This document shows, piece after piece, positions 31,061 to 41,306 of a stretch of DNA of 64,000 nt. A program made the translations under genes and the position numbers. The stretch covers positions 8,586,251-8,650,250 of the forward strand of contig NC_049989.1 in the NCBI RefSeq assembly GCF_000003815.2, given 5' to 3'. A model generated the notes under the pieces. The model was not told where the DNA came from. It was given only the letters and a program-made list of their open reading frames with translations, and searched no databases. Within the stretch, counting starts at the first letter, position 1; every line of letters starts with the position of its first letter. Origin of the DNA: Branchiostoma floridae. Its lineage: Eukaryota > Chordata > Leptocardii > Amphioxiformes > Branchiostomatidae.

Positions 31061-34014
31061 AATCGTAGTGGTCCTTTTTGGTGTGTGTGGATCAAACCTA
31101 TAAATTTTTCCTACAAACTGATGTGTTGCTCTTGACTTGGGCCAGTTTATCAAATCAAATAAACACCAATGCTCGAGTGTACGCATTTCCAAGAACATAC
31201 ATTTATTTACGATCCTTGAAGCCAGCTGCGTCTTTCACATTGAAATCAAGCCAAAATTTGTGATATATACAATACACAGTACCAGCGTTGTCTTCCATGC
31301 GGATATGAAACTATTAGGCTAATGCCTAGACTATACAGTTTATAAATCCAACGCACAGTCAAGGACAGCACTTTATCCCACTGACCTAGTTTGAACATTG
31401 CAAGGTTTTTAATGTTGCACGATGCCTTTCTTTCGACAGTTCTCCAGATTTTTCTCGTTAGCAAGAGAGAAGTTTTGGCTGAGTACCAACAGTTACGGCA
31501 ACAGTCAAGGGAGCTTACTTGATCAAAGATTGATTCACATTTTTGGCAAGGGGTGAAATACTTCCACAAGTATAAAGTTTACGATGTTTTAGCAGTAGAA
31601 GTTGTACACTCAAAAGTAGGATGTTTCTCAACTCGCAGACTCTTACCAATGTACTAGACATGAAACCGAAAGATACCTCCCAGAAATCAGAAAGTTGTGA
31701 CCGCATGCGCAAGTCAAGAATAAAACATCAAAATTCAAATGTAAGAAATCAAATAAGTGACAGGTTATGAAAATAAGTTAAGACGTTACAATGTCGAAGC
31801 ACACTACATCAGTTTAAAAGTCTTCAGAAGATATGTTTCGCGTGAGAGCGATGGGGAAAAAGCTAGATCTTTGCCCGTTGCTGGATACATGTGTAGACCT
31901 CGTCACCAGTCTTCCCCGTGGCTGCGAGACTCTATTCTGAGTTTGTCTATCCACGCATGGACAACTGAGACCACTCAAGTGATTTTTTTTTTGCTTTCAT
32001 TAATAGATTTAACAGCTTTATTAGTCTTACTCAGGAGTTGAGGCAAAGTTTCGACGGTGGCACCAACTGGTTGGGCGAGGTCGAGAAGCTGGCTTCGAGG
32101 CTAACGTAATATCTGATGTGTCAGACACCTTACCACTCTCCTCTCAATGATCTCCCCTGCCACTGTTACCGCCTTCCGGGTGGGCTGGTCTGTGTGACAG
32201 CTTTCTGTCAGACGGATGTGGTCTGTTCTGTGTTTACCTGCTGACTTGTGGTATCACGCCGATGACAGGCCACATGTCCCGCCGTCAGGGATGGAATCAG
32301 GCATGACAAGCGCCAGGAATCACACTAATCCTCGCCGCTTCCCCGCTATGATAATACTTACTTACTTGGTACTTGGTAAGGTCTCCTCATCACTTTGAGT
32401 GGTCTGCATGATGATATCCGCAACTTAATCAAAACTCACAGCAACGTACCCAAAGCTGTATGTATGCTGTGAGCTGCAGATAAATAAATCTATACATTGT
32501 AACTAGTGCAACAATTATTGTGTTTGTTTAAGTCATTTCCATACCATATGGTGTATATGGCAGCGCCTATCTCCGTCTCTACAGCCCTTGGGTCACATCG
32601 AGCATAAACCAGTAAAACTATTATGTTCTTTTGAAGGAGGGTATTTTAGGGGTGGAGAAGGGAAATAAGATCAGGGGCACAACTTGTTTTACACCCCGTC
32701 CTGACCTGAAAACAATGTTGTTTATTTTCTTTTTCTCAAAATTTATTGATTTATTGTTTATGAAGAATGAATCGCCCTTTCTTTACCCCAGGCTCCTCAC
32801 TTTTTCAGGATTCCCATATTAACATAGAGGTACATGCACGGTTGACATGCCTTCTCTTCTGTACTGTACAGCAGTCTCCTCCAAGGTATAAAAAGTACAG
32901 TAATAGTCTCCGGTAAATTGACTATCTCAGAGAGTCATCAATACATCGTGTGCGCGCCAAACGAGGCAGACGTAATTAGGACAGTTGAACATGTGACACC
33001 ACGTCCCCACAGAGCCCACAATTTGTACCAGACTTCTGTGCTGGGAGTGTAGCACCGGCCCCGCTCCTCACAAATCATGGCGTGTCGTGTGACTCGTGTC
33101 AACTGGGTTCCTGACCCAAATTTCACAGATTAACTCAAGCCCCGTCCTTCCGTGTGTAAGACGAGGCGTAGGAGATGTCTGCACGGACGGTTAACTTAAT
33201 TGGATTAGCGTGAAGAGTTGCGAGTGACTGCCAACAGATAGTTGTTACTTTCCGTGCCTTTTTTTGTCGACTTGACCCTTCGCGGCGCCTGTCTTGTTCT
33301 GCACTAAACCCCAGACGTGATTCCAACCACGATTTGTCTACTCAGGGTCGGTGAAGGTGCAAGCAGGTTCCCGGCTTATAGATTAATCTTAACCCTAGTT
33401 AGTTTTCAATAAAAACACGCCCATGGCTTGTTGGAGAGTGCTTACATAAACAACCCGTCCCCAGACGTATCAGACGATGCCATTTTGTTTAAGCACTGCA
33501 GCCATATATTTCGCTCTGGTTCAAGTATACTGACCTTACGAACATTTGTTATTATATTCAAACAATACATTTCGCCGTTTATTTATCGCACCTCGCATCA
33601 ACGCCATGCTATGCTATGCTTTTAATTTCTACTTCTTGTACGACTTAGTAACTCAGACATTAGATCACTAGATATACTAGCTTAAATTAACTTTGAATGT
33701 CGCTGGAAAATTCCAAGATGCAGTACTCATTAGCCAAGATATACTTCCGCATGACCTAAAATCCATAGCGGAGATGTCTCCTTTCCCTTGCAATGGACTA
33801 CGACATCGCTGGGAAATGTGGAAACAAGTAAGGCCGCCAAAACGGAGGGCGCTTAGGTCAACATGGGTTTGCTTTCCTCCGTTGGAAAGGAAAACCACTG
33901 GAGTGGGAAACAAATAAACGAACGTTCCTTGTGTCAAGCATTCCCCGGGAGGGCAGGGAATAAGGCCAAGCGCAATAGTCGGGTTAACTTCTTTTACAGA
34001 AAAAGACGGCGATG

Positions 34015-34380
34015 CTTTATCTATCCATGTATGTTGGTATCTATTGGTCTATCATCAATTTGTCTATCTATCGTCAATCTATCTACCTATCTTTAGCGTA
34101 TCTATCTACAGTCTATGTATGATATATTCTACAACCCATATATTCATCCATCTAAATAAATAAATCCGTTCATACATATACACATACATACATACACATA
34201 CATACCATGTATGTACCATTTCATCCAATAATCTTTTCATTCATCTTTCTATCTGCGTGTATCTGAATGTATCTATCCACCCATACATATATACAAAAAA
34301 AATCACTCAATAACGCATCTATTCATTCTACATCTGTCTATCATGAATAGACGGATAGATAAATTCTTGCAAATAGATGT
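34015..34380. repeat. Degenerate CTAT/CATA tetranucleotide microsatellite
   Basis: An interrupted series of CTAT, CATA, TCTA and ATAC units with substitutions and spacer stretches. Non-coding. Confidence 0.85.
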
Positions 34381-35219
34381 CAACGTACGTTCATGCATAG
34401 AGACAAATGAGCGAACACTACATGCTGCAGTACTGTACATTAATGATAGGCCACGCTTTTGATAAATGAAGTCTAAAGTTAGGATCGTTAGGAAAGTTGG
34501 GATCGGTGATTTTAAAGGTCTACTACGCAGTTATTTGCGCTTCAAACTGAAAACAAAAAATCCATTTTCCGGCCATTTCTTTATATAGTTAGTTGAATCA
34601 AGCCTACCATGTTACGGAACACTATTCAAGGCATGTCAGGAGTCGATATTTTCCCCGTGCGAGCGCGTTTGAAAACCTGGGAATCTGCACGCCCGCGTGT
34701 TGACCGCCGAAAAGAGGCACAAGACATCGTCACGGAAAAATTCGATAGAAAAGATAATATTTACCAGATGATGCTATAAAAGGTATCTACGTGATCCTGA
34801 CAAGTTGATCTATCACATACAGTGCATTTGAACTTTTAGATATTATGTTACGGTGAGATTTCAAGAGCTAAATTTGGCCTTCAAACTGCCGTGAAATGCC
34901 TGATTTCGGCGACGATTTCGTACTGCATGGGGGTTTCTGGGCTACCGCTTTCCAGTATATCCAGTATACTTCCGGGTCTTAACAGAGAGGTCATACCAGA
35001 ACGCGTAGCCGTGGAGCCCGCGTGTCCTGACTCAGTATCGTTGGAAGCAAGGAGGTTCAGCTGAGTTCAGAAATGGACTATTTACTTGATGTGGCCAAGG
35101 ACTTGGTCCACACTGAGAATCTGCTGTCTGACGGTTAAACAAACAGGCTTATTTCAAGAGAGTCTGCGGCCAGCACCTGACATACCAAGCAACTTTGCCC
35201 TAGCCTGATAACGTTTTTG

Positions 35220-38200
35220 CCAGTTTTAGAAAAAAGTTTCCTTGAAAGATTTCTTTTCGTACTCTCTTAATATACAAATAGAGAGCGCAATTCTTAGGTG
35301 TGTTATGGGCTTGACCTTCTTTTCTTTCAGAAAAAGGTTTCCTTAAAAGATTTCCCTTCGTAATCTGTTAGTATACAAAAAGAGAGCGCAATTCGTAAGT
35401 GTGTCATGTGTATGACGCACTTTTCTTTCAGAAAAATGTTTCCTTTAAAGATTTCTTTTCGTACTCTGTAATATACAAATAGAGAGCGCAATTCTTAAAT
35501 GTGTCATGGGCATGACGCACTTTTCTTTCAGAAAAGTTTCCTTGATAGAATTCTCTTTGCTCTATGTTAGCATACACTTAGAGAGCGCAATTCTTAAGTG
35601 TGTCATAGGCATGACGCACTTTTCTTCAAGAAAAAGGAAAATGTTTTCTTAAAAGATTTCGTTTTCTGATAGTATACACTTACAAAACGCAGTTGTTAGG
35701 TGTGTCAGGGCTTGACCTTTTTTCTTTCAGAAAAAGATTTCCTTAAAAGATTTCTTTTCGTACTCTGATACAAAAAGAGAGCGCAATTCTTAGGTGTATC
35801 ATGGGCACGACGCACTTTTATTTCAGAAAAAAAGTTTCCTTAACAGATTTCTCTTCGTTTTCTGTTAGTATACACTTAGAGAGCGCAATTCTTAGGTGTA
35901 TCATGGGCATGACGCACTTTTCTTTTAGACAAAAGTTTCCTTAAAAGATTTCTCTTCGTTTTCGGTTAGTATACACTTAGAGAGCGCTATTCTTAAGTGT
36001 GTCATGGGTATGACGCACTTTTCCTTTAGAAAAAGAGAAAAGTTTCCTTAAAAGATTTCTCTTCGTTTTCTGTTAGTATTCACTTAGAGAGCGCAATTCT
36101 TAGGTGTATCATGGGCATGACGTACTTTTCTTTCAAAAAAAGTTTCCTTAAAAGATTTCTCTTTGTTCTCTGTTAGTATACACTTAGAGAGCGCAATTCG
36201 TAAGTGTGTCATGGGTATGACGCGATGAGAAAGGTTTTCTTAAAAGATTTCTCTTCGTTTTCTGTTAGTATACACTTACAGAACGAAGTCCTTTGGTGTG
36301 TCATGGGCCTGACCTTCCTTTCTTTTGAAAAAGGTTTCCTTAAAAGTTTTTTTTTTCGTACTCTGTAATATACAAATAGAGAGTGCAATTCTTAAGGGTG
36401 TCATGGGTATGACGCGCTTTTTTCAGAAACAGAATAAGGTTTTCTTAAAACATTTCTCTTTGCTCTCTGATAGTATACACTTACAGAACGGAGTTGTTAG
36501 GTGCGTCAAGGGCTTGACCTTCTTTTCTTTCAGAAAAAGGTTTCCTTTAAAGATTTCTCTTCGTACTCTGTTAGTATACAAAATGACAGCGCAATTCTTA
36601 AATGTGTCATGGGCATGACGCACTTTTCTTTGAGAAAGGTTTCCTTAAAAAAATTCTCTTTGTTCTCTGGTAGTATGCACTTAGAGAGCACAATTCTTAA
36701 GTGTGTCATGGCATGACGCACTTTTCGTTCATAAAAGAGAAAACTTTCTTTCAAATATTTCTCTTCGTTCTCTGTTAGTATACATTTAGAGAGCGCAATT
36801 CTTAAGCATAACGCACTTTTCTTTGATAAAAGAGAAAAGTTTCTTTCAAATAATTTTCTTCATTCTCTGTTAGTATACACTTACAGAGCACAATTCTTAA
36901 GTGTGTCATGGCATGACGCACTTTTCTTTGATAAAAAAGAAAAGTTTCTTTCAATTATTTCTCTTCGTTCTCTGTTAGTATACACTTAGAGAGCGCAATT
37001 CTTAGGTGTATCATGGGCATGACGTACTTTTCTTTCAAAAAAAGTTTCCTTAAAAGATTTCTCTTTGTTCTCTGTTAGTATACACTTAGAGAGCGCAATT
37101 CGTAAGTGTGTCATGGGTATGACGCACTTTTCTTTTAGAAAAAGAGAAAAGTTTCCTTAAAAGATTTCTCTTTGTTCTCTGTTAGTATACACTTAGAGAG
37201 CGCAATTCGTAAGTGTGTCATAGGTATGACGCACTTTTCTTTTAGACCAAAGTTTCCTTAAAAGATTTCTCTTCGTTTTCTGTTAGTATACACTTAGAGA
37301 GCGCAATTCTTAGGTGTATCATGGGCATGACGCACTTTTCTTTCAGAAAAAAAAGTTTCCTTAAAAGATTTCTCTTCGTTTTCTGTTAGTCTACACGTAG
37401 AGAGCGCTATTCTTAGGTGTATCATGGGCATGACGTACTTTTCTTTCAAAAAAAGTTTTCTTAAAAGATTTCTCTTCGTTTTCTGTTAGTATACACTTAG
37501 AGAGCGCAATTCTTAAGTGTGTCATGGGCATGACGCAATGAGAAAGGTTTTCTTAAAAGATTTCTCTTCTTTTTCTGTTAGTATACACTTACAGAACGAA
37601 GTCCTTTGGTGTGTCATGGGCTTGACCTTCCTTTCTTTTGAAAAAGGTTTCCTTAAAAGTTTTTTTTTCGTACTCTGTAATATACAAATAGAGAGTGCAA
37701 TTCTTAAGTGTGTCATGGGTATGACGGACTTTTCTTTCAGAAGAAGGTTTCCTTAAAAGATTTCGTTTCATGTTAGTATACACTTACAGAACGGAGTTGT
37801 TAGGTGTGTCAAGGGCTTGACCTTCTTTTCTTTCAGAAAAAGGTTTCCTTTAAAGATTTCTCTTCGTACTCTGTTAGTATACAAAATGACAGCGCAATTC
37901 TTGAGTGTGTCATGGCATGACGCACTTTTCTTTCATAAAAGTAAAAAGTTTCTTTCAAATATTTCTCTTCGTTCTCTGATAGTATACACTAGAGAGCGCA
38001 ATTCCTTAAGTGTGTCATGATATGGCGGACTTTTCTTTCAGAAGAAGGTTTCCTTAAAAGATTTCGTTTCATGTTAGTATACACTTACAGAACGGAGTTG
38101 TTAGGTGTGTCAAGGGCTTGACCTTCTTTTCTTTCAGAAAAAGGTTTCCTTTAAAGATTTCTCTTCGTACTCTGTTAGTATACAAAATGACAGCGCAATT

Positions 38201-40090
38201 CTTGAGTGTGTCATGGCATGACGCACTTTTCTTTCATAAAAGTAAAAAGTTTCTTTCAAATATTTCTCTTCGTTCTCTGATAGTATACACTTAGAGAGCG
38301 CAATTCTTAAGTGTGTCATGACATGACGCACTTTTCTTTCATAAAAGAGAAAAGTTTCTTTCAAACATTTCTCTTCGTTCTCTGTTAGTATACACTTAGA
38401 GAGCGCAATTCTTAAGTGTGTCATGGCATGACGCACTTTTCTTTCATAAAAGAGAAAAGTTTCTTTCAAATATTTCTCTTCGTTCTCTGATAGTATACAC
38501 TTAGAGAGCGCTATTCTTAAGTGTGTCATGACATGACGCACTTTTCTTTAATAAAAGAGAAAAGTTTCTTTAAAAGATTTCTTTTCGTTTTCTCTTAGTA
38601 TACACTTAGAGGGCGCAATTCTCAAGTGTGTCATGACATGACGCACTTTTCTTTCAGAAAAGAGAAAGATTTCCTCTTCGTTCTCTGTTAGTATACACTT
38701 AGAGAGCGCAATTCTTAAGTGTGTCATGGCATGACGCACTTTTCTTTGATAAAGGGAAGGATTTCCTTAAACTATTTCTCTTCGTTCTCTCTTAGTATAC
38801 ATTTGGAGACCGCAATTCTTAAATGTGTCATGGGCATGACGCACTTTTCTTTCAGAAAGGTTTCCTTAAAATATTTCTCTTTGTTCTCTGATAGTATGCA
38901 CTTAGAGAGCACAATTCTTAAGTGTGTCATGGCATGACGCACTTTTCTTTCATAAAGAGGAAAGTTTCTTTCAAATATTTCTCTTCGTTCTCTGTTAGTA
39001 TACACTTAGAGAGCGCAATTCTTAAGCATAACGCACTTTTCTTTGATAAAAGAGAAAAGTTTCTTTCAAATATTTCTCTTCATTCTCTGTTAGTATACAC
39101 TTAGAGAGCACAATTCTTAAGTGTGTCATGGCATGACGCACTTTTCTTTGATAAAAAAGAAAAGTTTCTTTCAACTATTTCTCTTCGTTCTCTGTTAGTA
39201 CATGTATACACTTAGATAGCGCAATTCTTAAGTGTATCATGGCATGACGCACTTTTCTTTAATAAAAGAGAAAAGTTTCTTTAAAAGATTTCTTTTCGTT
39301 TTCTCTTAGTATACACTAAGAGAGCGCAATTGTTATGAGTGTCATGGCATGACGCACTTTTCTTTCATAAAAGTGAAAAGTTTCTTTCAAATATTTCTCC
39401 TCGTTCTCTGATAGTATACACTTAGAGGGCGCAATTCTTAAGAGAAAGATTTCCTCTTCGTTCTCTGTTAGTATACACTTAGAGAGCGCAGTTCTTTCAA
39501 TTCTTAAGTGTGTCATGGCATGACGCACTTTTCTTTGATAAAAGGAAAAAGTTTCTTTCAAATATTTCTCTGTTAGTATCGCTTAGAGAGCGCAATTCTT
39601 ACGTGTGTCATGGCATGACGCACTTTTCTTTCATAAAAGAGAAGGATTTCCTTAAACTATTTCTCTTCGTTCTCTGTTAGTATACATTTGGAGACTGCAA
39701 TTCTTAAATGTGTCATGGGCATGACGCACTTTTCTTTTAGAAAAAGGTTTCATTAAAAGATTTCTTTTCGTACTCTGTTAATATACAAATAGAGAGTGTA
39801 GTTCGTAGGTGTGTCATGGGAATGACGCACTTATCTTTCAGAAAAAGATTTCCTTAAAAGATTTCTCGTCGTTCTCTCACGGTTAGTATACATTTACAGA
39901 ACGCAGTTCTTAGGTTAGTCAGGGGCTTGACAATCTTTTGTTTTAGAAAAAGGCTTCCTTTTTAAGTTTTCTTCTTTAGTATGTAAGTTTACACCTCAGT
40001 TAGTTACTATACACTTTAAAGGCGCAGTTCTCACGTGTGTCTTTGGCTGGTTTGTCATCCTCAGTTAGGTTGCGTATACACTTTGAAATG
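35220..40090. repeat. Satellite array, unit about 96-106 bp, roughly 45-50 copies
   Basis: The unit contains, in order, a CTTTTCTTTCAGAAAAAGG-like box, GTTTCCTTAAAAGATTTCTC, TTCGTTCTCTGTTAGTATAC, ACTTAGAGAGCGCAATTCTT and a dyad GTGTGTCATG-GG-CATGACGCAC. Some units are 105 bp, a multiple of three, so long periodic open frames appear (for example 38134-38541 on the minus strand), but nothing suggests translation. Subfamilies differ in the dyad and in the AGAGAGCGCAATTC box (ACAGAACGGAGTTG in one). Copies degrade toward both edges. Confidence 0.93.
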
Positions 40091-40525
40091 AGCTTTCCGA
40101 TAGGTTTGACATAGGTTTTTATCTCCTACACAACTAGTCGAGCAAAGGCAACCGCTAACTTTTTACTAGTACGTATAATCTAACTTCCAGTCATCTAGTG
40201 TCTATTTGTTTCTCAATAGCGCATTATTTCAACATTTAGCCTTACCTTGCCCGCATAATAATTTATGACACAAAAACTTCTATCTGTACCAAATGGCCGG
40301 TCTGCATAACGTACAATTTATTGTTACTTCGAATTCTATAGAAGTGTACAGCCGTAGTGTAGATGCCTTTGGTTTGGAAGGAGTAACTGTTGTTACCTCA
40401 TGTAACCAAGGACGTTATATCTTGATGTAACCGCTCCTCATTAACCGCTCCTTGCTCTCTTTGTTCAGGGACTGAACGTATACAGCATACTTGAGGGTAA
40501 CCGTACGGCTATATCAACAGGAAAC

Positions 40526-40577
40526 TAGCCTGGTATCCAGCCGTAATATAACTATATTACGGCTGGATACCAGGCTA
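40526..40577. mobile_element. Perfect 52-bp palindrome with 9-bp target duplication
   Basis: Two perfect 25-bp arms (starting TAGCCTGGTATCCAGCCGTA) surround a 2-bp centre. ACAGGAAAC occurs directly on both sides (40517-40525 and 40578-40586), a 9-bp direct repeat. This looks like a foldback insertion reduced to its terminal inverted repeats, nested in the right arm of the 6.8-kb element. A 9-bp duplication suggests a Mutator-like mechanism, but the superfamily is unproven. Confidence 0.8.
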
Positions 40578-40630
40578 ACAGGAAACCGCTGGTTGAGGTT
40601 GCTAAAATCATACTATCGCCCACTGCCGTA

Positions 40631-40957
40631 TTACTGCCAGTGTGACCCGGAAACAGTCGAGCCTCGCCCTATATAACGGACACCTCGAAACCCCCATATG
40701 GTGCGTATTTTGGCTTGCAAGCAATGGCGAAACCCACAGGAAATCCTGGGAAAATCGGTCAACTTTAACTCGATGAATCTCCTTCCTCTCATATGAATAT
40801 TTCGTCTAATGAACTGCAGTCGCTTGGCCATCTTGTCCTGATTTGTACAACACCTTATTTTGCCTGATTGGACATATTGCGGCTGAACTATCAAGTTTTT
40901 CCGTGACGATGTCTTGTGCCTCTTTTCGGCGGTCAACACGCGCTGGGTTTCAGCCAT
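40631..40957 (-). pseudogene. 108-codon ORF in the right subterminal region of the 6.8-kb element
   Basis: The ATG lies in the inverted-repeat block (MAETQRVLTAEKRHKTSSRK) and the frame stays open for 108 codons. It is basic, with Cys-Cys and Cys residues (KIRCCTNQDK, ISCGFRHC), but matches no domain I know. The left arm holds the same inverted block without the ATG. It could be a remnant of a transposase or captured first exon. Confidence 0.25.
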
Positions 40958-41306
40958 TTTGTTTCTTCACTGACGAAATCCGAGTAGTCCCGAGTCTGCC
41001 CGAGCCTACCCGGAGATTGGTCACGTGGTTCACCGTGACCTTTCACGCACCCGGAACTCACCGGAGATTCCCGACCAATAACCGTTGAGGATTAATTCTT
41101 GTTTGAATTCTCACCAGTGCCTAACTAGGGGGGTCAACAAGTTACAGCGTGCGTAGGACGAAATGTTTGTAGGCTAATGCTCTACGTTGCAAACGTGAAA
41201 TAATGACACAAAAGTGTCAAAAAGTGTCAAAAAGTAGTAGTAAATCAGAGATTTCTTAGTTCTAGAATATTTCAAATTTGAGCGCAAAAAACTGCGTAGT
41301 AGACCT

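Larger units (their letters stand above)
24348..34511. other. Region upstream of the EMI-collagen gene, no gene recognised
   Basis: The first roughly 400 bp upstream of the start codon are GC-rich and may hold the promoter. Beyond that are short open frames without recognisable domains, a MITE at 28751-29122, a SINE-tail-like segment near 31.0 kb and a degenerate tetranucleotide microsatellite at 34.0-34.4 kb. Confidence 0.5.
34516..41306. mobile_element. 6.8-kb TTAA-flanked non-autonomous DNA element
   Basis: The left terminus AGGTCTACTACGCAGTTATT and right terminus, reverse complement AGGTCTACTACGCAGTTTTT, begin imperfect inverted repeats of about 36 bp. TTAA lies immediately outside both ends (34512-34515 and 41307-41310). 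Subterminal regions are also inverted copies: 34695-34740 is identical over 46 bp to the reverse complement of 40896-40941. TTAA target sites are used by the piggyBac and Kolobok superfamilies; termini beginning AGG fit Kolobok better than the CCC of typical piggyBac, but this is not proven. No transposase frame was found. The interior is a satellite array (35220-40090). Confidence 0.8.

Noticed and set aside
38134-38541. 135-codon minus-strand ORF with a periodic 35-residue repeat
   Set aside because: It arises because several satellite units are 105 bp, a multiple of three. Neighbouring units of other lengths break the frame, so it is not a gene.
35220-40090. Array of repeats considered as CRISPR-like
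   Set aside because: Units are contiguous with no unique spacers, lengths vary, and the host is eukaryotic. It is a satellite.
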